Assembly: GCA_023459435.1 (NCBI GenBank)
Contig: JAEWUL010000120.1
Coordinates: 1 to 5,709, forward strand
Length of the DNA stretch: 5,709 bases
Origin: Bacteroidota bacterium
GTDB lineage: Bacteria > Bacteroidota > Bacteroidia > Bacteroidales > WCHB1-69
Direction: 5' to 3'
Shown: piece by piece, positions 1-5,709 of the stretch
Layout of the letters: every line of letters begins with the position of its first letter
Numbering within the stretch: the stretch's first letter is position 1
The notes under the pieces: model-generated
Seen by the model: the letters and a program-made list of their open reading frames with translations, nothing else
Database searches by the model: none
What the model was told of the DNA's origin: nothing
Program-made: the position numbers and the translations under genes

Positions 1-2005
1 CCAGAAAACGATTCAATTGATCAAAAAGTTCTTTTTTGACCAATGTGCTTTTCCCTGATCCACTTACGCCTGTTACGACAGTAATCACATCCAGAGGGAA
101 CTTTAGCGTTACATTTTTCAGATTAAAGCTATTCGCATTGTTGATTTGAATATAGTTTTTCCATTTTCGTCGGTTGCTAGGAAGAGGAATCTTTAACTCA
201 GGATACAAATCGTTTGCTTTTTGATTTGGAGTTTCCATTCCTCGTAAATATTTTGCAGTCAGATTGTTGGAGTCTTTAATGAGTTGAGTGTAAGTGCCGG
301 AAAATACAATTTCTCCACCTAATCTACCGGCTAAAGGTCCTACATCAATGATATAATCGGCATTTTTAATGATCTCCTCATCATGCTCAACTACCACAAC
401 GGTATTTCCAATATCTCGGAGTCTTTTTAATACTTTGACTAGATTGTCAGTATCCCTGGGATGCAGACCAATACTAGGTTCGTCTAATATGTATAGTGAT
501 CCCACTAAACTGCTTCCTAAAGTAGTAGCAAGGTTGATTCTTTGAGATTCACCTCCTGAAAGAGTTCTACTGTTTCGGTTTAAAGTTAAATATCCAAGGC
601 CTACATCATAAACAAAATTCAATCGATTCAGAATTTCATGAACCAGATGTTGAGAAATGGCTTGCTCAGTATCGTTTTTAAATTTAAATTTTTTAAAGAA
701 TTGAAACAATTGTTCAATAGGCATCTCTACCATATCATTGATGCTCAATCCCTTTATTTTTACATAGTCAGCGTCCGGTCTGAGACGTGTCCCTTTACAT
801 GAGGGACAAACAGTCTTACCCTTATATCTATATAGGTAAATTTTTACAAAATGGTTTGCCGGATTGTTTTCCACCTGTTCGAGAGAGGCTTGAATCCCAA
901 TTATATTATAATTTTCGTTACCGTAATAAAGGGTATTCAACTCTTCATCCGACAACTCAGCAATGGGTTTGTGAATGGGAAATCCAGCTTTTGAGGCATA
1001 GGAAATAAAATGCTCCTTGTAATGTTTGAAAGTGGGTGTATTCCACACTTCAACAGCATTATCAAATAGCGATTTTGATTTGTCGGGGATAATGATATCA
1101 AAATCGTAACCATCAATTGTGCCGCTACCATTACAGGTTTTACACGCTCCATAAGGATTGTTAAAACTAAAAAGATGAGGCGTTGGTTCAATAAACGTGA
1201 TTCCATCCATTTCAAATTGATTGGAAAAGGATCTTTGGATCATTTCGCCATTTTCAATTTGAACAATACAAGTTCCTTTACCTTCTGAAAAAGCAGTTTG
1301 AATCGAGTCATGCAACCTTTGAGGGTGATGCTCCAATGTGGAAGCTTTAAAACGATCAATAAGAATTTGAATGTTTTTATATGTTTTAACATCCTGTTTT
1401 TTAGATACGAAAGAGTTTTTTTGATCTTCAACCAGTTGGTCAATCTCAATCAATTCACTGTTAAATGTAACTCTAGAGAATCCTTGTTTTTTTAAAATCT
1501 CGAGTTGTTCGAGAATTGTACGTCCTGAAACAACAATAAAAGGAGATAAAATATAGATTTTTGCATGATCAGGAGCCTCTTTCAGGAAGTTTTCAACATC
1601 TTTAATATCTTCACGTTTCACTTCTTTGCCGCTTACAGGAGAGTAAGTACGACCAATTCTGGCAAAAAGGAGCTTTAAATATTCATAGATTTCAGTAGTT
1701 GAACCAACTGTAGATCTTGGATTTCTTGAAATCACTTTTTGTTCAATAGCAATTGCAGGAGGCAATCCTTTAATGAACTCAACCTCCGGTTTTGAAAGTT
1801 TTCCCATAAATTGACGTGCATAAGAGCTCAAACTCTCTACATACCGTCTTTGACCTTCAGCATAGAGTGTATCAAAAGCAAGAGAAGACTTTCCGGAACC
1901 GGATAACCCTGTAATAACAACTATTTTATTTCGGGGAATGTCAACGTCTATGTTCTTGAGATTGTTAACTTTAGCACCTTTTATTCTGATATATTCATCG
2001 CCCAT
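1..2005 (-). CDS. uvrA: UvrA, excinuclease ABC subunit A (3' end beyond window)
   Basis: Cytoplasmic ABC-type ATPase that, with UvrB, scans DNA for bulky lesions and loads UvrB to start nucleotide excision repair. I translated 668 uninterrupted codons from ATG 2005-2003; an in-frame TAA lies four codons upstream and no other in-frame start intervenes. Visible in order: Walker [10 protein letters not shown] (33-41); the family block [17 protein letters not shown] and an [10 protein letters not shown] segment; a UvrB-binding-type region (about 120-255), which argues for UvrA1 rather than the shorter UvrA2 class; [12 protein letters not shown] followed by CxxC (C288, C291); a second CxxC (C400, C403) before GTRLRP; ABC signature LSGGESQR (482-489); Walker B ILDEPS (506-511); H-loop His541; second-domain Walker [10 protein letters not shown] (646-654). 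Full-length members are about 930-950 residues, so roughly 270, with the second signature and Walker B, lie off the left edge. Oddity: the first CxxC of zinc module 1 is absent (residues 262-268 read NQFEMDG). Identification is very secure. Confidence 0.98.
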   Translation of the reverse strand, partial: MGDEYIRIKGAKVNNLKNIDVDIPRNKIVVITGLSGSGKSSLAFDTLYAEGQRRYVESLSSYARQFMGKLSKPEVEFIKGLPPAIAIEQKVISRNPRSTVGSTTEIYEYLKLLFARIGRTYSPVSGKEVKREDIKDVENFLKEAPDHAKIYILSPFIVVSGRTILEQLEILKKQGFSRVTFNSELIEIDQLVEDQKNSFVSKKQDVKTYKNIQILIDRFKASTLEHHPQRLHDSIQTAFSEGKGTCIVQIENGEMIQRSFSNQFEMDGITFIEPTPHLFSFNNPYGACKTCNGSGTIDGYDFDIIIPDKSKSLFDNAVEVWNTPTFKHYKEHFISYASKAGFPIHKPIAELSDEELNTLYYGNENYNIIGIQASLEQVENNPANHFVKIYLYRYKGKTVCPSCKGTRLRPDADYVKIKGLSINDMVEMPIEQLFQFFKKFKFKNDTEQAISQHLVHEILNRLNFVYDVGLGYLTLNRNSRTLSGGESQRINLATTLGSSLVGSLYILDEPSIGLHPRDTDNLVKVLKRLRDIGNTVVVVEHDEEIIKNADYIIDVGPLAGRLGGEIVFSGTYTQLIKDSNNLTAKYLRGMETPNQKANDLYPELKIPLPSNRRKWKNYIQINNANSFNLKNVTLKFPLDVITVVTGVSGSGKSTLVKKELFDQLNRFL

Positions 2006-2027
2006 AAAGCAGTTTTAGAAAAGTCCG

Positions 2028-2058
2028 CAAAGATACGAAAAATACTCCTAAAATTCAA
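2028..2058 (-). promoter_or_regulatory. Bacteroidetes-type promoter for uvrA
   Basis: Read on the minus strand, TTG (2058-2056) is followed by a 20-nt spacer and then TATCTTTG (2035-2028). This matches the known Bacteroidetes housekeeping promoter, a -33 TTG and a -7 TAnnTTTG separated by about 19-20 nt. The inferred start site, a few bases past the -7 box, would give a leader of only about 15-20 nt before the uvrA ATG at 2005. The -33 element lies inside the last codons of the upstream gene (stop TAG 2050-2048). No Shine-Dalgarno sequence precedes the ATG, which is usual in this phylum. The match is sequence-only. Confidence 0.75.
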
Positions 2059-3994
2059 TAGAATATATACAAATTGTCTTGTCTGCACCTCTATAGGTTG
2101 CAATATAGGTTTTGTTGTTTACCTTGACCGGACTGATCCATTCAATAAACTGATTTTGAGGGAATTTACAGTTACTGATACTCATGAAGCTGTTCTCTAT
2201 CGAATTCCAACTCTCTAAAGTGAATAAACCAGTACTCTTATTGTATATCAGTAGTTCATCCATTTGATCTGAATTGAAGTCTGCACAACAAAAAAGAAAT
2301 GCTTCTCCATCCAGTTGTTTCGAATAAATAAGCTCATTATTGACGCTGTATATAGAGATACTGTTTTCCATAGTTTCTATATATTGTGTTGTAGTATCAC
2401 CCATGATGTGGGTGTTAAAAACAGTTTTGATTTTTTGTGTTTTTCCTGTAGGTTTATTTTGTTCTACAAATTTTATTTCTTCTAACGTTAGAGGAATCTC
2501 TTTTAATTCAAATCCTACATTTTCAAGATTTATTGTATGACTATTCAAACTCCCTTTTTGTGTATTCGGATTCAATTCAAATTTAATCTCTTTAAAAAAG
2601 ATTCCATCGTAGTTGAAAAGGATGGAGAATTGGTTATTATTTAAAGGACTGAGAAGACCTTTTGATGGTGCAATCGGAGGTATTTTAATTTTAAGAGAAT
2701 CAAGAGGTACCATGGCTATGGGGGCAAACTGTTTTAGATGTTTATGAGCATTGGCTATTCCTATCAGATTGAGTCCCATAGAACCATCAAAAAATTTGCT
2801 TGGTCTGTATAGATATGAGGTATAAAAATCTGAGATCATGTAGTAGTAACTTTGTGCATCGGTGAGTTGGTTATGGATAGCGTTTTTGCTTAAAGAGAGC
2901 CATCTGGATACTCCATAATCGAGATAGTAATCGTATTCATCACAATTTTTGGGATACCTCCAAAAATAACATGATCCATCAATGGCATTGTGATATTTTA
3001 AAGGGGAATCATAAATATTTGTAGTAAAGGTATTCACAAATCTGCGTAAGTCTTCATTAGAAAAAAATGTAGGATAACTACAAATGTTTTGAGAGTATTG
3101 TTGTATAAAATCTTTATTCTGATTAGAAAATTGAGCTAAATCGATGGTTGCACCTGCATGGGATATATCTTCATATTTTCCATTCTGGAATGTTGCCCAA
3201 CCACTTTCAGGCCATAAGTAATAGATGTTTTTTCCCACAGATCTTTTCTCTTTAAGAATGGTACGGTACATACATACGATCTGTTCATATTTTTTCAGAT
3301 AAAAAGCACCATTGTCACTTCCGGGATCCTTCATTGCCAAATATAAAAAGAGATATGCCCAGTTCATTTGCCGGTCTGTTCCCTCAATATTGTATTTTGT
3401 TTCACAACTATCGTCAGCATACTGGATCATACAAGAATCGGTATCCCAGTAATGTTGATCGTAATAATGAACCGTAGTCATCAAATGGGTATTTAACCAT
3501 TCAGCATATTCATTTAAACTTCTGATAATGTTGTCGTTAAAAGTGATAAACTCCTCTTCGAAATAGAGTGTTGAAAATAGTTCTTTCTTTGACTGTCCGG
3601 AAATATAACAATAATGGGCAAATGGGATTAAGATCAGAGCGGTTTGATGTGTGATGGGGCCATAACAGTTGTTGGTTCTGGAATTTGTAGACCAAACAGG
3701 TAATCCTCTACCCACACCACGAAAATCATCTCTGTTTTTGATCACTTCATGAGAAAGATAAATAAAATCCTCAAGGTATACAAAGTCGTCGGTTTGTTCA
3801 TACATGCGAAGAAGTGCTTCAAGTGTATAACTGATTCCATCTCCATAGGCACTAAAATCGTTCGCTTCCGGGGTCATGTATATTTTAAAAGTGGTGTTTT
3901 TTAAGCTGTCAAATAACTGCTTATACAGATTGTTCTGGGCAGAAATTGATATCAGAATGCACCATAAAAAACAAAAAATGAGACCCTTTTTCAT
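2048..3994 (-). CDS. Sec-exported protein, putative alpha/alpha-toroid plus FG-GAP-like C-terminus
   Basis: Function not recognised. The 648-residue product begins with a classic signal peptide (K2-K3, hydrophobic stretch 4-18, likely cut A19|Q20). Residues about 45-425 are rich in Trp, Tyr and amphipathic helices, with spaced motifs GDGISYTLEALLRMYE (51-66), THQTALILIPFAHYCY (115-130), DRQMNWAYLFLYLAM (207-221), EDISHAGATIDLAQF (275-289) and DYGVSRWLSLS (359-369). This resembles six-hairpin (alpha/alpha) toroids, a fold shared by glycosidases, polysaccharide lyases and epimerases. His278 and acidic neighbours could be functional, but that is inference. A beta-rich linker follows, then about 540-648 looks like FG-GAP/VCBS propeller sequence with the loop ADFNSDQMDELLIYN (571-585), whose Asp/Asn spacing resembles calcium-binding loops. 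There is no T9SS sorting domain, although the upstream partner has one, so the mature protein may be periplasmic or partner-bound. The start is fixed by the signal peptide and by the one-base overlap with the upstream stop. The reading frame is certain; the fold is moderately supported and the activity unknown. Confidence 0.93.
   Translation of the reverse strand: MKKGLIFCFLWCILISISAQNNLYKQLFDSLKNTTFKIYMTPEANDFSAYGDGISYTLEALLRMYEQTDDFVYLEDFIYLSHEVIKNRDDFRGVGRGLPVWSTNSRTNNCYGPITHQTALILIPFAHYCYISGQSKKELFSTLYFEEEFITFNDNIIRSLNEYAEWLNTHLMTTVHYYDQHYWDTDSCMIQYADDSCETKYNIEGTDRQMNWAYLFLYLAMKDPGSDNGAFYLKKYEQIVCMYRTILKEKRSVGKNIYYLWPESGWATFQNGKYEDISHAGATIDLAQFSNQNKDFIQQYSQNICSYPTFFSNEDLRRFVNTFTTNIYDSPLKYHNAIDGSCYFWRYPKNCDEYDYYLDYGVSRWLSLSKNAIHNQLTDAQSYYYMISDFYTSYLYRPSKFFDGSMGLNLIGIANAHKHLKQFAPIAMVPLDSLKIKIPPIAPSKGLLSPLNNNQFSILFNYDGIFFKEIKFELNPNTQKGSLNSHTINLENVGFELKEIPLTLEEIKFVEQNKPTGKTQKIKTVFNTHIMGDTTTQYIETMENSISIYSVNNELIYSKQLDGEAFLFCCADFNSDQMDELLIYNKSTGLFTLESWNSIENSFMSISNCKFPQNQFIEWISPVKVNNKTYIATYRGADKTICIYSIEF
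3938..3994 (-). other. Sec signal peptide of the toroid-like protein
   Basis: Codons 1-19 give MKKGLIFCFLWCILISISA, a positively charged start followed by an uninterrupted hydrophobic core and a small-residue SISA end, with Q20-N21 following. This fits signal peptidase I cleavage after A19. Cys8 and Cys12 are not in a lipobox context (Leu at -3, Gly/Ala/Ser at -1), so a lipoprotein is not favoured. Confidence 0.88.
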
Positions 3995-3996
3995 TA
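3992..3996 (-). promoter_or_regulatory. TAATG stop-start overlap coupling two genes
   Basis: On the minus strand the TAA stop of the upstream T9SS protein gene (3996-3994) shares its last A with the ATG of the next gene (3994-3992). The preceding bases are AT-rich with no Shine-Dalgarno sequence and no room for a separate promoter or terminator. One mRNA, with translation of the second gene coupled to termination of the first, is the simplest reading. That inference rests on the overlap alone. Confidence 0.8.
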
Positions 3997-5709
3997 TAAC
4001 TTAATAATTTTTATTGTTTTACTGTTTTGATGATCAGATTTCACTTGAATGAAATATACACCTTGTGCAAATGCTGATAAGTCAATAATATATGGATTTG
4101 AATGAAAAGCAACAGTGGTAACAAGTTCTCCATGAATATTGAAAACGGAAGCGTTTAAAATTTTCAAAAGGGGATCGGATGAGATGAGCTCAATATGATT
4201 TGAAGTTGGATTGGGAAATGCGCTATAGTAAAAATGGGGAGAAAACTGAATTTGTTCTGATTGAATGAATTGGCCATTTTCGTATATATTCAAAATGAAC
4301 TCCTGTTCTGTGTTTTGTAAAATATAATATGGATCATCTATGTGAAATGGAACTGTGTTTAGTCCAAATGGGCTTATCTCATAATCAGAATGTGAGGAAG
4401 TGATGGTGATTTGATCATTTTGAGGTACTAATTCAACAGTGATATTTTTACAGAAACAATTTTTCAGATTTTTAAGGTGAAATGTTGCTTTTTTTTCAGT
4501 TACATTGATTGTAGAGAATTCGTAATGAATGAGTTTGATGTCAGGAATGTATATGGTAATAGTATATATACCCTCAGAAAGAGTGTCTCCATTTGATACA
4601 AGAAACCATCTGATATCAATGGGGTGGTTTTCTGGTGCATGAGTATAGGCGTGAATAGGGATCGCCTGTTGGTAAGTTTGGGTTTCAAAGGCTGAAAAAG
4701 AACCTAACTCCAACATTGTTTCACTCAATATTAAATAAGGAGAATCACAATAAAAATCGATAATGGGATTGAAATATGCAGAGTCTCCGTAATTGGTGAC
4801 TGTTAGATTCAAATAGTCTGAACCTCCCCTTTGCATCTGATTACAATCAGAAAAAGCCATAGATAACTCTGAAACGGTTAAATGATTTGGATTTATACTT
4901 TCAAGTGTGATCCATTTGTGTGTTGAGATTTCGTTGTTGTCATAACAACTTACGAAAACAGAATCTTGTTGAGGCTTAGTAATCAGACCACTTAAAACAC
5001 CTGTAGCGCTCAAATAGATGGAGCTTTGAGGAATGATTGGTTTGTAACGGATCGATTTCCTGGATAATTCTGCTGCTGTGGATTTAGAAAATGAATGATA
5101 AAAAAAATTTGAAATATTACCATCAGATACCCCTGAAATGAAGTTTGATCCTGAAAATATAAGTTTGTTAAAATTAAAATCAATATAACCATCCCGATCT
5201 ATTTGAACTGAAAAGGAGATCGAACTGTATGGTTGGTTTTTAATCTGAGCTTGAAAAGTGATCATCAGTTTATCTTCATCATATCTTTTACCCGCATTTA
5301 AAACAATAAGATCAGCGAAGAATGGGGCGATCATTTTAGTTGTTTCAAATTTAATTCTATTAGAATAAACAAAAGGATAATAATCAAGAACAGAGAAACT
5401 AATGAAACCATCAGCAGAAAGGTATAGGGTATTGCATGGTTCTCCAAAATATGGAAAAGAGAATGGGAGTTCTATTTTTACAAATCCGGTATCTGGATCT
5501 GTGAAAACCAATCGGGTATCACTTGAAATGTATTGATTTGGAATCGAATACGGTTGATACCCTTTAGAAAGTTCCCATCTGTAGTTTGGGATACCACCAA
5601 TAGCAGAAAGCTGCTTTTTAAATGGTTCATTAACTGTAATTTGAAGAACAGAATCTTTAATTTCAGGTTTCGTAAAAGGGACACCATACACCAAAGATGT
5701 TGATGTAGT
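3994..5709 (-). CDS. T9SS-secreted multidomain beta protein (5' end beyond window)
   Basis: 571 codons are visible and the frame stays open to the right edge, so this is the C-terminal part of a longer gene. TTG 5694-5692 could serve as a start, but the codons after it (L V Y G V P) are not a signal peptide and the frame continues upstream as T T S T S. Numbering from the edge: about 22-50 resembles the first half of a putative-Ig (He_PIG-type) domain (LSAIGGIPNYRWELS); about 75-225 resembles a nidogen-like/YFG beta domain (LPFSFPYFG, then YLSADGFISF, DRDGYIDFNF and FISGVSDG); about 230-265 resembles the second Ig half (YLSATGVLSGLI, then VSCYDNNE). Two beta-sandwich-like regions follow, about 275-390 (LNLTVTNYGDSAY, CARDB-like) and 390-490. 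The protein ends in a T9SS sorting domain. It is predicted to be exported by Sec, moved across the outer membrane by T9SS and anchored on or released from the surface. Such tails occur on gingipain-like, subtilisin-like and adhesin-like proteins; no catalytic motif is visible here. Export route is secure, role unknown. Confidence 0.93.
   Translation of the reverse strand, partial: TTSTSLVYGVPFTKPEIKDSVLQITVNEPFKKQLSAIGGIPNYRWELSKGYQPYSIPNQYISSDTRLVFTDPDTGFVKIELPFSFPYFGEPCNTLYLSADGFISFSVLDYYPFVYSNRIKFETTKMIAPFFADLIVLNAGKRYDEDKLMITFQAQIKNQPYSSISFSVQIDRDGYIDFNFNKLIFSGSNFISGVSDGNISNFFYHSFSKSTAAELSRKSIRYKPIIPQSSIYLSATGVLSGLITKPQQDSVFVSCYDNNEISTHKWITLESINPNHLTVSELSMAFSDCNQMQRGGSDYLNLTVTNYGDSAYFNPIIDFYCDSPYLILSETMLELGSFSAFETQTYQQAIPIHAYTHAPENHPIDIRWFLVSNGDTLSEGIYTITIYIPDIKLIHYEFSTINVTEKKATFHLKNLKNCFCKNITVELVPQNDQITITSSHSDYEISPFGLNTVPFHIDDPYYILQNTEQEFILNIYENGQFIQSEQIQFSPHFYYSAFPNPTSNHIELISSDPLLKILNASVFNIHGELVTTVAFHSNPYIIDLSAFAQGVYFIQVKSDHQNSKTIKIIKL
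3997..4233 (-). other. T9SS type A C-terminal sorting domain
   Basis: The last roughly 80 residues show the whole type A pattern. It opens with YYSAFPNPTSNHIELIS, continues with a strand and turn of the form SVFNIHGELV, then IIDLSAFAQGVYFIQVKS, and ends on the basic TIKIIKL immediately before the stop. The PNPTSN opening, the G-E-L-V turn, the L-x-x-x-x-x-GVYF motif and the terminal K-I-I-K-L are all diagnostic. In T9SS-positive Bacteroidetes this domain directs passage through the outer-membrane translocon and is usually removed by the sortase-like PorU, with the protein often attached to anionic LPS. Confidence 0.95.
5035..5487 (-). other. Nidogen-like beta domain, apparently inserted in an Ig-like fold
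   Basis: The stretch starts at FVKIELPFSFPYFGEPCNTL and runs through YLSADGFISF, then KMIAPFFADLIV, FSVQIDRDGYIDFNF and FISGVSDG, ending before SIRYKPIIPQSS. The order (FPYFG, a tyrosine/serine strand leading to DGFISF, an APFFADL strand, D-x-D-G-x-I-x-F, then G-V-S-D-G) resembles nidogen-like or extracellular all-beta domains that follow Ig-like modules in Bacteroidetes surface proteins. Boundaries are approximate. The family name is a judgement from motif order, not a profile hit. Confidence 0.55.

Noticed and set aside
787..1008. Plus-strand open frame of 73 codons
   Set aside because: It is antisense to the UvrA reading frame, which is continuous and conserved here. The peptide is low in recognisable features and has no promoter or RBS.
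937..1449. Minus-strand open frames of 92 and 69 codons (937-1215 and 1240-1449)
   Set aside because: They lie in another frame within uvrA. The UvrA translation runs through both without a break, so they are shadows and do not indicate a frameshift.
1298..1495. Plus-strand open frame of 65 codons rich in Phe and Asn
   Set aside because: Antisense to the UvrB-binding-type region of uvrA; composition reflects the complement of that AT-rich coding sequence.
2340..2540. Plus-strand open frame of 66 codons with a hydrophobic stretch resembling a small membrane protein
   Set aside because: Antisense to the beta-rich linker of the exported protein, where Lys/Asn/Glu-rich codons naturally read as Phe/Ile/Val/Leu on the other strand. 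No promoter or RBS supports it.
3336..3343. TATATTTG on the minus strand, matching the -7 consensus of a Bacteroidetes promoter
   Set aside because: No TTG is found at the required 19-20 nt upstream, and it lies deep inside a coding region. A chance match is expected in AT-rich DNA.
3938..3994. Possible lipoprotein signal because of Cys8 and Cys12
   Set aside because: Neither cysteine follows a lipobox, and both sit inside the hydrophobic core ahead of a good signal peptidase I site.
4500..5687. Minus-strand open frames of 60-69 codons (4500-4688, 5010-5192, 5478-5687)
   Set aside because: All are alternate frames inside the T9SS protein gene, which has an unbroken, domain-consistent frame across them.
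1..5709. Mobile element, CRISPR, phage or defence system
   Set aside because: No transposase, integrase, direct-repeat array, terminal inverted repeats or defence-family motif is visible. The window is filled by three ordinary-looking coding sequences of similar base composition.

Overview
The window is AT-rich (about one third G+C by eye) and comes from a member of the Bacteroidetes (Bacteroidota). Two signals support this. One predicted surface protein ends in a textbook type IX secretion system (T9SS) type A sorting domain. The uvrA gene has a Bacteroidetes-type promoter (TTG, 20-nt spacer, TATCTTTG) instead of a -35/-10 pair, and its start has no Shine-Dalgarno sequence. The genus cannot be named from this sequence.

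All three genes lie on the minus strand, so they are transcribed from high to low coordinates. (1) 5709-3994 is the 3' part of a gene for a large secreted multidomain protein: an Ig-like fold apparently split by a nidogen-like beta domain, two further beta-sandwich-like regions and a T9SS C-terminal sorting domain. Its 5' end, including any signal peptide or catalytic domain, lies beyond the right edge. (2) 3994-2048 encodes a complete 648-residue Sec-exported protein of unknown function. It is probably an alpha/alpha-toroid (six-hairpin-like) domain followed by FG-GAP/VCBS-like beta-propeller sequence. Its ATG shares one base with the stop of gene 1 (TAATG), so the two are almost certainly co-transcribed and probably translationally coupled. 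(3) 2005-1 encodes the first 668 residues of UvrA, the nucleotide excision repair damage sensor, cut by the left edge. It follows a 42-bp gap and has its own promoter, whose upstream element sits in the last codons of gene 2.

Genes 1 and 2 look like one exported module, with one product carrying a T9SS address and the other only a Sec signal. uvrA is a separate housekeeping unit that happens to lie downstream. I found no tRNA, rRNA, CRISPR array, insertion sequence, tandem repeat or convincing terminator. Coding density is about 99%, and the small open frames seen elsewhere are shadows of these genes. The most interesting item is the coupled exported pair, whose second member I cannot assign to a characterised family.
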